The notes under the pieces were generated by a model. That model did no database searches and was not told the origin of the DNA. It was given only the letters and a program-made list of their open reading frames with translations. Position numbers and translations under genes: made by a program. Source: Vibrio harveyi NBRC 15634 = ATCC 14126 = KCTC 12724 (GTDB lineage: Bacteria > Pseudomonadota > Gammaproteobacteria > Enterobacterales > Vibrionaceae). Taken from it: DNA of 64,000 nt. The stretch is taken from the NCBI RefSeq assembly GCF_001591145.1, contig NZ_BCUF01000017.1, positions 1 to 64,000 on the forward strand, written 5' to 3'. Positions 25,126 through 36,128 of the stretch are shown piece after piece. Positions within the stretch are counted from its first letter, which is position 1; every line of letters starts with the position of its first letter.

Positions 25126-26055
25126 ATGGCGAACTCGCTTTACCAGAAGCACATCATCTCTATTCCAGAGCTTTCACGTGAAGAACTGGAACTGATTGTA
25201 GAAACTGCAGGTCAGCTAAAAAAAGAACCTCGTCCAGAACTGATTAAAAACAAGGTTGTAGCAAGCTGTTTCTTTGAGCCATCCACACGTACTCGCCTGT
25301 CATTCGAGACAGCAATTCAACGTATCGGTGGCGATGTTATTGGTTTTGATAACGGTGGTAACACCTCTCTGGCGAAAAAAGGCGAGACGCTATCTGACTC
25401 AGTTCAAGTTATCTCTTCTTACGTCGATGCATTCGTGATGCGCCACCCTCAAGAAGGCGCAGCGCGCTTAGCCTCTGAGTTCTCTAACGGCGTACCAGTT
25501 ATCAATGCAGGTGACGGCGCAAACCAACACCCAACGCAAACGCTACTCGACCTATACACCATCGCGGAAACGCAAGGTCGTCTAGACAACCTAAACGTTG
25601 CGTTTGTTGGTGACCTAAAATACGGTCGCACCGTGCACTCGTTGACTCAAGCATTGGCAAAGTTCAATAACATTCGCTTCTTCTTTGTTGCACCAGAAGC
25701 ACTCGCAATGCCAGACTACATCTGTGAAGAGCTAGATGAAGCAGGCATTCAATACAGCCTACACACAGACATGGAAAGCGTGATTCCTGAGCTCGACATT
25801 CTGTACATGACTCGCGTACAAAAAGAGCGCTTTGATGAATCCGAATACGCGCACATCAAATCAGCTTACATCCTAACGGCGGCAATACTAGAAGGTGCAC
25901 GTGAAAACTTGAAAGTACTGCACCCACTGCCACGCGTGGATGAAATCACCACAGACGTCGACGTCACACCACACGCTTACTACTTCCAACAAGCAGAAAA
26001 CGGCGTTTACGCGCGCCAAGCGTTGTTGGCACTGGTTCTTAACGAAACACTGTAA
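25126..26055 (+). CDS. pyrB: Aspartate carbamoyltransferase catalytic chain
   Basis: This 309-residue enzyme makes carbamoyl aspartate, the committed step of pyrimidine synthesis. The carbamoyl-phosphate motif STRTR lies at 53-57 and HPLPRVDEI near the C terminus. The ATG at 25126 (MANSLYQKH) gives the family length and N terminus; a longer frame from 25090 lacks support. The PyrI regulatory chain follows after 17 bp, and the two form the dodecameric holoenzyme. Confidence 0.96.
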   Translation: MANSLYQKHIISIPELSREELELIVETAGQLKKEPRPELIKNKVVASCFFEPSTRTRLSFETAIQRIGGDVIGFDNGGNTSLAKKGETLSDSVQVISSYVDAFVMRHPQEGAARLASEFSNGVPVINAGDGANQHPTQTLLDLYTIAETQGRLDNLNVAFVGDLKYGRTVHSLTQALAKFNNIRFFFVAPEALAMPDYICEELDEAGIQYSLHTDMESVIPELDILYMTRVQKERFDESEYAHIKSAYILTAAILEGARENLKVLHPLPRVDEITTDVDVTPHAYYFQQAENGVYARQALLALVLNETL

Positions 26056-26072
26056 TCGAGGGAGAAAAAGAC

Positions 26073-26534
26073 ATGGCTAAAGAAACTCAATTGCAGGTTG
26101 AAGCAATCAAAAACGGCACAGTAATCGACCACATCCCAGCACAAATTGGTATCAAAGTGTTGAAGCTGTTCGATATGCACAACTCTTCTCAACGTGTCAC
26201 CATCGGTCTGAATCTGCCTTCATCTGCACTCGGTCATAAAGACCTACTCAAGATTGAAAACGTGTTCATCAACGAAGAGCAGGCAAGTAAACTAGCACTG
26301 TACGCACCACACGCGACCGTTAACCAAATCGAAAACTACGAAGTAGTGAAGAAGCTAGCGCTAGAACTCCCTGAGCGAATCAACAACGTGTTTGAGTGTC
26401 CGAACAGCAACTGTATTACACACAACGAACCGGTTGCGAGCAGCTTCCAGGTGTTCGAGAAGAAGGAAGAAATCCGTCTGAAGTGTAAATACTGTGAGAA
26501 AGTTTTCGCACGTGAGATCGTGACTGAGCGTTAA
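26073..26534 (+). CDS. pyrI: Aspartate carbamoyltransferase regulatory chain
   Basis: This 153-residue protein binds CTP and ATP with its N-terminal domain and contacts PyrB with a C-terminal zinc domain. The four zinc ligands C109, C114, C138 and C141 are in the same positions as in the E. coli protein. AGGGAG precedes the ATG. It is cotranscribed with pyrB and followed by a strong terminator. Confidence 0.96.
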   Translation: MAKETQLQVEAIKNGTVIDHIPAQIGIKVLKLFDMHNSSQRVTIGLNLPSSALGHKDLLKIENVFINEEQASKLALYAPHATVNQIENYEVVKKLALELPERINNVFECPNSNCITHNEPVASSFQVFEKKEEIRLKCKYCEKVFAREIVTER

Positions 26535-26571
26535 TTTCCCGCTTCGAATCTTGCTAACGATAAATTAACTG

Positions 26572-26595
26572 ATACCCCGCTAATGCGGGGTATTT
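26572..26595 (+). terminator. Terminator after pyrI
   Basis: ATACCCCGC and GCGGGGTAT pair around TAAT and are followed by TTTG. Confidence 0.85.
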
Positions 26596-26699
26596 TGCTC
26601 TTTACGTGCTTCATGTTTAAAGGCAAACTGATTCTTCTTAAGAACACTCAAGATGCTTGAGTAAACTCTTTATTCCCCTAAACAGATGGAACAATTCAA

Positions 26700-27089
26700 A
26701 TGACGAAAGTACTTCACACTGAGTCTGCACCAGCAGCAATCGGTCCTTACGTTCAAGGCGTAGATCTAGGCAACATGGTTCTAACTTCTGGCCAAATCCC
26801 AGTAAACCCAGCGACAGGTGAAGTGTCTGCAGACATCGCAGAGCAAGCTCGTCAATCTCTAGAGAACGTAAAAGCAGTTGTGGAAGCATCAGGTCTTAAG
26901 GTTACTGATATCGTTAAAATGACAGTATTCGTGAAAGACCTAAACGACTTCGGTACTGTGAACGAAGTTTACGGCAAGTTTTTCGATGAGCACGAAGTAG
27001 CAAACTACCCTGCACGTTCTTGTGTAGAAGTAGCTCGCCTGCCTAAAGATGTCGGTATCGAGATTGAAGCAATCGCAGTTCGCAAATAA
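26700..27089 (+). CDS. ridA: RidA family enamine/imine deaminase
   Basis: This 129-residue protein belongs to the RidA/YjgF family, whose trimers hydrolyse reactive enamine and imine intermediates such as 2-aminoacrylate. The catalytic Arg lies at residue 106 in YPARSCVEVARLP; IGPYVQG and SGQIP are present. It follows pyrI after a terminator, an arrangement seen in other gammaproteobacteria. The ribosome-binding site (TGGAA) is weak. Confidence 0.94.
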   Translation: MTKVLHTESAPAAIGPYVQGVDLGNMVLTSGQIPVNPATGEVSADIAEQARQSLENVKAVVEASGLKVTDIVKMTVFVKDLNDFGTVNEVYGKFFDEHEVANYPARSCVEVARLPKDVGIEIEAIAVRK

Positions 27090-27110
27090 TTGCCCTTGCT
27101 GACAAGCATA

Positions 27111-27141
27111 AAAAACGGGTAGCTCAAGCTACCCGTTTTTT
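27111..27141. terminator. Bidirectional terminator between ridA and plsC
   Basis: AAAACGGGTAGCT and AGCTACCCGTTTT form a long stem with a two-base loop. A and T runs on either side let it serve both convergent genes. Confidence 0.88.
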
Positions 27142-27173
27142 ATTGTCTTTTTGCGATGATATCGCCGTAAAAC

Positions 27174-27899
27174 TCAAGCTGCGTTGCGCTGTTTCACTTC
27201 TTCATCCAAGGCTTCCAGTTTCGCTTTCATCTCTTCACGACAAACATTAGCTAACTCACGTACGCCCTCTTTGCCGTAACCTTCCGTGCTTACTGGAGGT
27301 AACATTTCAATGATCACATGACCATTGTTCCAACGGTTCAGTTTAATGTGACCTGTAGAGCTGCACACGATTGGAATGATTGGCACTTCTGCACCGATAG
27401 CTGCATGGAATGCACCAGTTTTAAATGGCAGTAAACCACGACCACGTGAACGTGTACCTTCAGGGAACATCCACACTGAAACGTCGCTGTTTTTGATGCT
27501 ATCTACAACTTGGTCGATAGTACCTTTTGCTTTAGAGCGGTTTGCACGATCAATCAAGATGTTACCTGTTAGCCAGTAAAGCTGACCAAACAAAGGCATC
27601 CACGCAAGACTCTTCTTACCTACCGTTACTACCTTAGGTGTAACAGCTGAAGATACAGTGAAAAGGTCCCAGTTGTTCTGGTGGTTAGCAATGTAAACAT
27701 GCTGACCGCGAGAATACGCATCTTCCGGAATACGCAATTCTAGCTTGATACCAAATACACGTGACATTTTGCCGAATAGACGACCGAACGTGAAAACGTG
27801 CTTAGGGTTTCTAGGGCTAAGTAGGCAGTAACCACAACCACCAATAAACATCACAATTGCGAAAATTGCGACAGCAAATACACGTAACAGTGCAATCAT
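27174..27899 (-). CDS. plsC: 1-acyl-sn-glycerol-3-phosphate acyltransferase
   Basis: This 241-residue inner-membrane enzyme adds the second acyl chain to lysophosphatidic acid to make phosphatidic acid. The catalytic NHQNNWD (H73, D78) and FPEGTRSRG motifs are present, after an N-terminal membrane segment (about 5-27). It is a single gene upstream of which murA ends. Confidence 0.94.
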   Translation of the reverse strand: MIALLRVFAVAIFAIVMFIGGCGYCLLSPRNPKHVFTFGRLFGKMSRVFGIKLELRIPEDAYSRGQHVYIANHQNNWDLFTVSSAVTPKVVTVGKKSLAWMPLFGQLYWLTGNILIDRANRSKAKGTIDQVVDSIKNSDVSVWMFPEGTRSRGRGLLPFKTGAFHAAIGAEVPIIPIVCSSTGHIKLNRWNNGHVIIEMLPPVSTEGYGKEGVRELANVCREEMKAKLEALDEEVKQRNAA

Positions 27900-27988
27900 T
27901 GTTGTTCTCCAAGAACCGGCTTTGCGCCAGCTACAGCTATTATTGTCTCTTTGAACATAGTCATGAACTATGAAAGAAAACGCGATAT

Positions 27989-28015
27989 AAAAAAGCCGAA
28001 ACCTACGTTTCGGCT
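27989..28015 (-). terminator. Terminator of the mla-murA operon
   Basis: On the minus strand AGCCGAAAC and GTTTCGGCT pair around a four-base loop and are followed by a T run, 31 bases after the murA stop codon. Confidence 0.85.
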
Positions 28016-28046
28016 CTCTTCATATCTAGGTCAACTGCGATGCAGT

Positions 28047-29321
<1,275 letters not shown>

Positions 29322-29576
29322 TTAAAGCGACATTAGCTTCTTATCACGAGCCCACTCTTCTGGAGTGAACGCTTTGATTGATAGCGCGTGAATGTCGTTA
29401 CGCTGGATGTAATCCATCAGAGGACCGTAAATTAACTGCTGCTTCTTAACGCGGCTCATTCCATCGAAACAAGCATCAACAGCAACCACTTCATAGTGGC
29501 TCCCTTCACCTTTTACATGCACTTCTTGAAGGTTTAGTGCTTCTTCTAGTAACTGTTGTACTTTTGCGCTATCCAC
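29322..29576 (-). CDS. ibaG: BolA-family protein IbaG
   Basis: This 84-residue protein is of the BolA family, which pairs with monothiol glutaredoxins in iron-sulfur handling; IbaG is linked to acid response and envelope integrity. The conserved KQQLIYGPL and [13 protein letters not shown] stretches are present. It lies between mlaB and murA, its usual place, nine bases before the murA start. Confidence 0.92.
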   Translation of the reverse strand: MDSAKVQQLLEEALNLQEVHVKGEGSHYEVVAVDACFDGMSRVKKQQLIYGPLMDYIQRNDIHALSIKAFTPEEWARDKKLMSL

Positions 29577-29579
29577 AAT

Positions 29580-29900
29580 TTACCCCTGATAATTCTGTAT
29601 ATGTTTGGCCACTAAAGATTCAACGTTGCTCAATTGAAACAAAGTGCGCAATTGCGCTGGCACGAAACTGAGCATTATATGACAGTTTTGCTTTTTTGCA
29701 TGCTCTAATAAGTGGATTAACATCACCATTCCCGCAGAGTCGATGCGTTCAATCTCTTGGAGTGAGCATTCTAGCTCGGTTTGAGAAGGTCGCCATTGCT
29801 GTGCCACCGCCCACAAAGACGGCACCGAATCGCGATCCAGCGCCCCTGTAAGCTTAAGAATGTCTGCCTGTAAATGCCACTGAGAATGAGACTGTGCCAT
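29580..29900 (-). CDS. mlaB: MlaB, STAS-domain subunit of the Mla transporter
   Basis: This 106-residue cytoplasmic STAS protein supports assembly and ATPase activity of the MlaFEDB complex. The ERIDSAGMVMLIHLLEHA stretch is the STAS core with the conserved Ser/Gly. Its start codon overlaps the mlaC stop by one base (TAATG), so translation is coupled. Confidence 0.92.
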   Translation of the reverse strand: MAQSHSQWHLQADILKLTGALDRDSVPSLWAVAQQWRPSQTELECSLQEIERIDSAGMVMLIHLLEHAKKQNCHIMLSFVPAQLRTLFQLSNVESLVAKHIQNYQG

Positions 29901-30538
29901 TACTTTGCTGCCTCGAAGCGAATTGGCTGTGCAGCCAGTTTCTCTAAATCTTTAGCGACCGCAAGAATACCTTCTTGGCGAATTTGTGTATTCCACTCCG
30001 ATTGTTTGCTTGATAGTAGGCTAATACCCTCAGCCACCATATCGAATGCTAACCACTCACCGGTCTTCTTATCTTTGCGCAGTTTAAATTCAAGTTTGAT
30101 ATTTGGACGCGGTGCGTCGATGATTTCAACCTTGACGCTAGTAATGCGCTTAGAAGGATCCAGTTTTGGCTCCGGACCAAACTCAATTTGTTGATCCGTA
30201 TATTGCGTTAATACTTGCGCGTATGACGTCACCAAGTAAGCACGAAATGCTGTGATGAATTCACCCACATCTTCACGCTTCGCCCCTTTTAGGTTTGGAC
30301 CAAGCAGTTTCAATGCCGCATAGCGATCGTTGACATAAGGCATAAGCTCTTCTTCAACGATGGTTTTTAGCAAGTTTGGATCTTTTTTGATTTGCGATTG
30401 CTCCGCTTTGAGACGCTCAAACGTCACTTCTGCAACCTGCTTCATCATTTGGTATGGCTGAGTTTTATCTACTTCAGCAGCAACGGCTCCAAATGCAGTA
30501 AATGCTGCTAAGAAAGAAAGTAATAGTCTAGAAAACAT
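29900..30538 (-). CDS. mlaC: MlaC periplasmic phospholipid shuttle
   Basis: This 212-residue protein has a signal peptide (LLLSFLAAFTAFGAVAAE, cleavage near residue 21) and the MlaC/Ttg2D fold. It carries phospholipids across the periplasm between the MlaA outer-membrane complex and the MlaFEDB complex, mainly to remove misplaced lipids from the outer leaflet. Conserved YVNDRYAALKLLG and ITAFRAYL are present. MlaA is not in this window. Confidence 0.94.
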   Translation of the reverse strand: MFSRLLLSFLAAFTAFGAVAAEVDKTQPYQMMKQVAEVTFERLKAEQSQIKKDPNLLKTIVEEELMPYVNDRYAALKLLGPNLKGAKREDVGEFITAFRAYLVTSYAQVLTQYTDQQIEFGPEPKLDPSKRITSVKVEIIDAPRPNIKLEFKLRKDKKTGEWLAFDMVAEGISLLSSKQSEWNTQIRQEGILAVAKDLEKLAAQPIRFEAAK

Positions 30539-30541
30539 GGA

Positions 30542-31039
30542 TTATTCCTTACTCGTGTCACCAGAATCGCCTGAGCCACCAATGCTGTATAGAACCTGAC
30601 CGATCAGGTCTTCTAGTACCAATGCAGATTTGGTGTCTTCGATGGTGTCACCATCAACAAGCATTTCTTCATCATCAAAAACAAAGCCCGGTACCAAGCC
30701 AATGTACTGCTCACCAATCAATCCAGATGTCAAAATTTGCACGCTAGAAGTTTCTGGGAATTGATTATATTGGCTGTTAATCGACAAGCTCACTACAGGT
30801 AATAGGCTATCAGGGTTAAGTGTAATGTTACTTACACGACCGATAACAACGCCACCTACTTTCACAGGAGAACGTACTTTCAAGCTACCAATATTATCGA
30901 ACTCGGCTTTCAGGGTGTAAGTATTGCCAGAGCCAATGCTTTTTACGTCAGCAACCTGAAAAATCATCACAAGAATCGCGCAAATTCCTGCTAATACAAA
31001 GCTGCCAACCCATAATTCTGTTTTACGTGTTTGTTGCAT
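30542..31039 (-). CDS. mlaD: MlaD, MCE-domain lipid-binding subunit
   Basis: This 165-residue protein has one N-terminal membrane anchor (about 8-27) and a single MCE domain (about 38-120, including SPVKVGGVVIGRV). Six copies form a ring with a hydrophobic pore on the MlaE permease. The gene lies two bases after mlaE and three before mlaC. Confidence 0.95.
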   Translation of the reverse strand: MQQTRKTELWVGSFVLAGICAILVMIFQVADVKSIGSGNTYTLKAEFDNIGSLKVRSPVKVGGVVIGRVSNITLNPDSLLPVVSLSINSQYNQFPETSSVQILTSGLIGEQYIGLVPGFVFDDEEMLVDGDTIEDTKSALVLEDLIGQVLYSIGGSGDSGDTSKE

Positions 31040-31041
31040 GA

Positions 31042-31833
31042 TTAATTCCCAAACATCAATGCGGTCAGTACAAAGTCTAGTCCCAGTACTGCTAAAGAAG
31101 AATGCACAACAGTGCGCGTCGTTGCTCGGCTGATCCCTTCCGAAGTTGGAATAGCGTCATAGCCATTAAATAGAGCGATCCAAGTAACGGTAATCGCGAA
31201 CATAATACATTTGATCATGCTGTTACCGATGTCTTGACCTAATTCCACTGAAGATTGCATCGCAGCCCAGAAGCTGCCGTGGTCTACGCCTTTCCAATCC
31301 ACACCAACAAGCTGAGCGCCCCAGATACCAACTGCCATAAAGATCATAGCTAATAATGGCATTGAGATAGCCCCAGCCCAAAAACGTGGTGCGATGACAC
31401 GTTTTAGTGGATCCACAGCCATCATTTCCATGCTTGAAAGCTGCTCCGTTGCCTTCATCAACCCAATTTCTGCAGTCAGTGCTGAGCCAGCGCGACCAGC
31501 AAACAATAACGCTGTTACTACTGGTCCTAACTCACGTAGTAGCGAAAGAGCGACCATTTGACCCAGGCTGCCTTCTGCTCCGTAATCCACCAGCACAACA
31601 TAACCTTGCAAGCTAAGCACCATGCCGATGAACAAGCCAGAAACGACAATAATCGCCAGCGATTGCACACCTACGGAATAAAGCTGTTTAATCAACAGAG
31701 GAAAATTCTTGATTGGCTGAGGTCGAGTCACTAATGCGCCAACAAGCATCAAGGTCGCACGACCAAAGGCTTCACAGATGGCTAATGTTCGTTTACCTAA
31801 TGAAGCGACAAATTGAATAAAGCTATCGACCAT
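31042..31833 (-). CDS. mlaE: MlaE permease
   Basis: This 263-residue inner-membrane protein is the permease of the Mla ABC transporter, with about five membrane segments and the family's [18 protein letters not shown] motif. The ATG at 31831-31833 has AGGAC seven bases upstream and gives the family length; a longer in-frame start is not supported. The start overlaps the end of mlaF by 11 bp. Confidence 0.94.
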   Translation of the reverse strand: MVDSFIQFVASLGKRTLAICEAFGRATLMLVGALVTRPQPIKNFPLLIKQLYSVGVQSLAIIVVSGLFIGMVLSLQGYVVLVDYGAEGSLGQMVALSLLRELGPVVTALLFAGRAGSALTAEIGLMKATEQLSSMEMMAVDPLKRVIAPRFWAGAISMPLLAMIFMAVGIWGAQLVGVDWKGVDHGSFWAAMQSSVELGQDIGNSMIKCIMFAITVTWIALFNGYDAIPTSEGISRATTRTVVHSSLAVLGLDFVLTALMFGN

Positions 31834-32626
31834 CAAATAAGTCCTTTTCGATACTTTGAGCAGGAAAGCGAAACGGCACGGGACCATCGGCTTCCCCTTG
31901 TAAGAATTGCTTCACACGTGGGTCGGGATTATCGATCAACTCTTGTGGCGTACCAAAAGCAATGATTTTGCCATCAGCCATCAAGTAGACCCAATCCGCG
32001 ATACTCATCACTTCAGGCACATCATGAGAGACGACGATTGAAGTCAGCCCCAATGCGCGATTCAAGTTGCTAATTAGCTCAACCAAAACGCCCATAGTGA
32101 TTGGGTCCTGCCCAACAAAAGGTTCATCGTACATGATGAGATCTGGGTCTAAGGCTATGGCACGAGCTAGTGCAGCTCGGCGAGCCATGCCGCCGGAAAG
32201 CTCACTTGGCATCAATTCTGCCGCACCTCGTAATCCGACCGCTTCAAGCTTTAGAAGCACCATGGTACGAATTAATTCTTCGGAAAGTTCCGTGTGTTCA
32301 CGCAAAGGAAACGCCACATTGTCGAACACATTCAAGTCAGTAAACAAAGCTCCCGACTGGAACAACATGCTCATTTTTTTGCGTGCTTGATAAAGCTTTT
32401 TACGAGACAGGGATGGAATATTATCGCCATCAAACCAGATCTCCCCTTGCTCGGGATAAATCTGCCCACCAATAAGGCGCAGCAGTGTCGTTTTACCAAT
32501 CCCCGACGGTCCCATAATGGCCGTCACTTTTCCTTTTGGCACATGCAGATCAATGCCATCGAAGATCTTGCGCTCTCCACGTGAAAAAGTGAGATTGTTA
32601 ACGGTAACTAAATCGTTGTTCGACAT
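31823..32626 (-). CDS. mlaF: MlaF ATPase
   Basis: This 267-residue ABC ATPase powers the Mla transporter. Walker A is GPSGIGKTT (39-47), the signature LSGGMARR lies at 143-150 and Walker B ends in LIMYDEP (163-169). It is the first gene of the operon. A small inverted repeat (32645-32661) lies just upstream of its ribosome-binding site. Confidence 0.95.
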   Translation of the reverse strand: MSNNDLVTVNNLTFSRGERKIFDGIDLHVPKGKVTAIMGPSGIGKTTLLRLIGGQIYPEQGEIWFDGDNIPSLSRKKLYQARKKMSMLFQSGALFTDLNVFDNVAFPLREHTELSEELIRTMVLLKLEAVGLRGAAELMPSELSGGMARRAALARAIALDPDLIMYDEPFVGQDPITMGVLVELISNLNRALGLTSIVVSHDVPEVMSIADWVYLMADGKIIAFGTPQELIDNPDPRVKQFLQGEADGPVPFRFPAQSIEKDLFDGR

Positions 32627-32644
32627 ACTATCTCTTCTACTAGT

Positions 32645-32661
32645 TGTGAGCGGTTCTCACA
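32645..32661. promoter_or_regulatory. Inverted repeat in the mlaF leader
   Basis: TGTGAG and CTCACA flank five bases, 19 bp before the mlaF start codon. It resembles a CRP site but has one base too many in the spacer (TGTGA-N7-TCACA). It could be an operator or an RNA hairpin beside the ribosome-binding site. Confidence 0.4.
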
Positions 32662-33025
32662 GAGTTGCAATCCAACTCAACCCCGATTGTTTTCAAGATA
32701 TTACGTCGAGAATATCCTAAAGTGACTTCGGTACACTTATTAGGCTGCAATCATAAGCACAATGAACCTGAATTAAAAGCACTGTTCGATTAAATAAAGC
32801 CGACGAAATTCAAGCAATTCAGCATAAAATATGACGAAACCCAAGGAAGGTGTTTAAATCCCATTCCAGAATAGCCGTATTCCAACAGACAAGTGTATGA
32901 GCAACAATTAAACACAATTTCGTTACTAACCTTTAATTTATTTGTTGTTTATCTTCCATTTTTGGCCGCAAAAGGTCAAAATTAGCGGTTACTCATTTCA
33001 CTTATTTTATTACTTAGGAATCATC
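32662..33025. other. Divergent intergenic region mlaF-caxB
   Basis: This 364-bp stretch should hold promoters for both divergent operons. I see no gene, terminator or clear promoter in it. The part from 32920 on is T-rich and precedes the AGGA ribosome-binding site of the transporter gene. Confidence 0.4.
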
Positions 33026-33991
33026 ATGCTCGAAGCCGTTGCGTTGCTTATCGTCGGTCTTGTTTTACTTGTTTGGAGTGCAGATAAACTTGTTTTTGGC
33101 TCTGCTGCTCTGGCCCGCAACGTCGGTATTTCACCTTTAGTGATCGGTATGACAATCCTAGCAATGGGTTCATCTGCGCCGGAAATGATGGTTTCGGCGA
33201 CAGCAGCATGGGATGGAAAAACCGATACTGCCGTTGGTAACGTATTGGGTTCCAACATTGCCAACATTGCTTTAATCCTAGGCATTACAGCGCTTATTAA
33301 GCCCCTTTCTATCAGTTCTGCAGTTATTCGCCGTGAACTGCCTTTGATGATAGCAGTAACCGTACTGGCGGGTATTTTGCTATGGGATAGCCATTTAGGT
33401 TTTTACGAAGGCGTGCTGCTGTTCATTCTGTTTGGTGGTTTCTTGTTTGCAATGTTGCAAATTAGCCGTAAAGAGCAAAAAGCGGGTGATGCGTTTGTTG
33501 AAGATCAAGAGTCTGAAGTACCAGAAGGTGTGAGCAACTCAAAAGCGGTGATGTGGGTAGTGATCGGTCTGATACTGCTTCCTTTGGCAGCAAGTATGTT
33601 GGTTGATAACGCCGTGATCATTGCGAAGTACTTTGGCATGAGTGACCTCGTGATCGGTTTAACCATTATTGCCATTGGTACTAGTCTTCCTGAGCTGGCA
33701 GCTTCTCTTGCTGGTGTTCTAAAGGGCGAAGACGATATGGCAGTTGGTAACATCATCGGCTCAAACGTATTCAACATTCTTGCGGTAATGGGTCTACCGG
33801 GCATTATTAATCCATCAATGCTAAGCGAATATGCAATGGGGCGTGATTTCTGGGTAATGCTGGGTGTATCTCTACTACTTGTAGCGATGTGCTTGGGTAA
33901 ATCTCGTAGCATCAACCGCATTGAAGGTGGCATTTTGTTTGTGTGTTTCTTGGCTTACCAAGTTTACCTATTCGCAAACATGGCTGCTTAA
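33026..33991 (+). CDS. yrbG: Calcium/sodium antiporter (YrbG/CaxB type)
   Basis: This 321-residue inner-membrane protein of the CaCA exchanger family has about ten membrane segments and two alpha repeats: GSSAPEMMVSATA with GNVLGSNIANIAL, and GTSLPELAASLAG with GNIIGSNVFNILAV. It exchanges Ca2+ for Na+ or H+. The ATG at 33026 (MLEAVALLIVG) has AGGA six bases upstream; the longer frame from 32942 is not supported. First gene of the lpt-rpoN gene block. Confidence 0.92.
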   Translation: MLEAVALLIVGLVLLVWSADKLVFGSAALARNVGISPLVIGMTILAMGSSAPEMMVSATAAWDGKTDTAVGNVLGSNIANIALILGITALIKPLSISSAVIRRELPLMIAVTVLAGILLWDSHLGFYEGVLLFILFGGFLFAMLQISRKEQKAGDAFVEDQESEVPEGVSNSKAVMWVVIGLILLPLAASMLVDNAVIIAKYFGMSDLVIGLTIIAIGTSLPELAASLAGVLKGEDDMAVGNIIGSNVFNILAVMGLPGIINPSMLSEYAMGRDFWVMLGVSLLLVAMCLGKSRSINRIEGGILFVCFLAYQVYLFANMAA

Positions 33992-34026
33992 TAACATAAT
34001 AAGTAAAGACAAATTGGAGCACTGAT

Positions 34027-34998
34027 ATGTCCACTCAATTTGATTTTCGCGCTGCTGCTAAACAAGTACTCGATATCGAAGTGAAAGCACTACAACAGCT
34101 AGACCAATACTTTGATGCGCAGTTTGAGCAAGCTTGCGAATTGATTCTTTCCAACAACGGCAAGGTTGTCGTGATGGGTATGGGCAAGTCAGGTCACATT
34201 GGCAACAAGATTGCCGCTACGCTTGCAAGCACAGGTACCTCTGCATTTTTCGTTCACCCAGGTGAAGCGGCTCACGGTGATCTCGGTATGATCAGTGCTG
34301 GCGACATTGTTATCGCCATTTCAAACTCAGGTGAATCACATGAGATTTTATCTCTGTTCCCTGTTTTGAAACGCTTGAACATTAAGATCATCAGCATGAC
34401 AGGTAAGCCGGAATCTAACATGGCGAAACTGTCCGATCTCCACTTGCAAATTACTGTACCAAAAGAAGCTTGTCCGCTTGGTCTTGCTCCAACCAGCAGC
34501 ACCACGGCAACGTTGGTCATGGGCGATGCACTGGCAGTTGCACTTCTCCAAGCGCGAGGGTTCTCTGCAGAAGATTTTGCGTTATCACATCCAGGTGGCG
34601 CCTTGGGAAGAAAATTGCTGCTTAAGCTGTCTGATATTATGCACTTTGGTAATTCGCTACCAAAAGTGTCACCAGATGCTTTAATTCGTGACGCACTGCT
34701 TGAGATTTCGGAAAAAGGCTTAGGCATGACCGCTATCGTCGATGAGCACGATGCTATGCTTGGTATATTCACTGATGGCGATTTACGTCGTACGTTAGAT
34801 AAACGCATTGATATCCATACCACAGCCATTGGTGAAGTGATGACGAAAAACCCAACTACCGCCCATCCTGAGATGCTAGCAGTAGAAGGCTTAAACCTGA
34901 TGCAAGACAAAAACATCAATGCTCTGATCTTGTGTGATGACAATAAAATTGTCGGCGCACTGAATATGCATGATTTATTAAAGGCTGGCGTGATGTAA
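34027..34998 (+). CDS. kdsD: Arabinose-5-phosphate isomerase
   Basis: This 323-residue enzyme converts ribulose 5-phosphate to arabinose 5-phosphate for Kdo, a lipopolysaccharide core sugar. It has a SIS domain (about 30-180, with GMGKSGHIGNKIAATLAST) and two CBS domains (about 205-323). GGAG precedes the ATG. In E. coli the next gene is kdsC; here lptC follows after only 90 bp, and kdsC is absent. Confidence 0.95.
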   Translation: MSTQFDFRAAAKQVLDIEVKALQQLDQYFDAQFEQACELILSNNGKVVVMGMGKSGHIGNKIAATLASTGTSAFFVHPGEAAHGDLGMISAGDIVIAISNSGESHEILSLFPVLKRLNIKIISMTGKPESNMAKLSDLHLQITVPKEACPLGLAPTSSTTATLVMGDALAVALLQARGFSAEDFALSHPGGALGRKLLLKLSDIMHFGNSLPKVSPDALIRDALLEISEKGLGMTAIVDEHDAMLGIFTDGDLRRTLDKRIDIHTTAIGEVMTKNPTTAHPEMLAVEGLNLMQDKNINALILCDDNKIVGALNMHDLLKAGVM

Positions 34999-35088
34999 TA
35001 TTGCGTCACCAAAAAGACTTAACGATTGATTTAACAGATTAAGGCAATGGTCAGGGAAGTACTGAGCTAAGATAAAGGCCTTTATTTT

Positions 35089-35652
35089 ATGAGTTTTACT
35101 CGCCTTATTTATTTGCTCTTGATTTTTGTTGTTGCGTGGTGCGGTTATTACCTCATGACGCCAAAAAGCAATGAAAATATCCAAGTAGCACCAAATTTAG
35201 AACTGCCTATGTTCAGTGGTACTGGACTAGAAAACATCACTTATGGTGAAGATGGTGTCCGCAGTTACATCATCCGTTCCACTAATTTGGATCATTATGC
35301 CAAAAGTGGAGACACGATATTTAAGAGCCCAACACTCATGGTGTACCGCGAAGGTAGTGTGGTTGAGTGGAAGGTGACTGCAACCAGAGCAGTCTTAGAT
35401 GAAGACCAAATTCTGACGCTGTACGACAACGTGCTAATGCAAAACCTTTTGCCTGGTGCAAGTTTCGATACCATGGCGACAGACAAATTGGTGATTAATC
35501 TAACCAATCGTGATTTTAAAGCCGATCAACAAGTGATGTTGGTTGGACCGCAATTTGAAACTACTGGGGGCGCAATGCAGGGCAACTTAAAGGCTCACAC
35601 TGCGACTCTAACTGATGAAGTTCAAGGTCGATATGAAACCGTTACACCTTAG
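35089..35652 (+). CDS. lptC: LPS export protein LptC
   Basis: This 187-residue inner-membrane-anchored protein has one N-terminal membrane segment (about 5-23) and a periplasmic beta-jellyroll that receives lipopolysaccharide from LptFG and passes it to LptA. AAGG lies ten bases before the ATG. Its end overlaps the lptA start by 20 bp. Confidence 0.93.
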   Translation: MSFTRLIYLLLIFVVAWCGYYLMTPKSNENIQVAPNLELPMFSGTGLENITYGEDGVRSYIIRSTNLDHYAKSGDTIFKSPTLMVYREGSVVEWKVTATRAVLDEDQILTLYDNVLMQNLLPGASFDTMATDKLVINLTNRDFKADQQVMLVGPQFETTGGAMQGNLKAHTATLTDEVQGRYETVTP

Positions 35653-36127
35653 CCTATTGGCATTGGTTTTAGCAGCGCCACAAGCGTTAGCACTTAAGTC
35701 GGATACACAACAGCCGGTTTACATTAATTCAGACACTCAACAAGTGGACATGAAGAGTAATCAGGTGATCTTCAAAGGGGATGTATCGCTTAAGCAAGGT
35801 AGCATCAATATCGATGCTGATAGAATCGTGGTGACTCGCGATCCTAAAACCGAGTCTATCAAACAGATCCAAGCATTTGGCAAACCAGCTACCTTTTCTC
35901 AGTTAATGGACGATGGCAAAACGCTCAGTGGTCAGGCGACTGAGTTAGACTACCGTATTTCTACTGATGAATTGACCATGAAAGGTCAAGCGCAACTGGC
36001 TCAAGACGGAAACACCATCAAAGGTTCGTCAATTCGTTACCAAATTGGTCAACAGAAGCTAGTCGCTGACAGCTCGAAGGATGAGCGCGTAACAACCATC
36101 CTGCAACCGAACCAAGTCGAGAACTAA
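35633..36127 (+). CDS. lptA: LPS export protein LptA
   Basis: This 164-residue periplasmic protein has a signal peptide ([19 protein letters not shown]) and an OstA-type beta-jellyroll that polymerises into a bridge for lipopolysaccharide between LptC and the outer membrane LptD. The ATG at 35633 lies within lptC and has AAGG five bases upstream; an in-frame start six codons earlier would spoil the signal peptide. Confidence 0.93.
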   Translation: MKPLHLSLLALVLAAPQALALKSDTQQPVYINSDTQQVDMKSNQVIFKGDVSLKQGSINIDADRIVVTRDPKTESIKQIQAFGKPATFSQLMDDGKTLSGQATELDYRISTDELTMKGQAQLAQDGNTIKGSSIRYQIGQQKLVADSSKDERVTTILQPNQVEN

Positions 36128-36128
36128 T

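Noticed and set aside
34999..35088. Possible remnant of kdsC
   Set aside because: None of the three forward frames shows a stretch I can align to a HAD phosphatase C terminus; stops are frequent.
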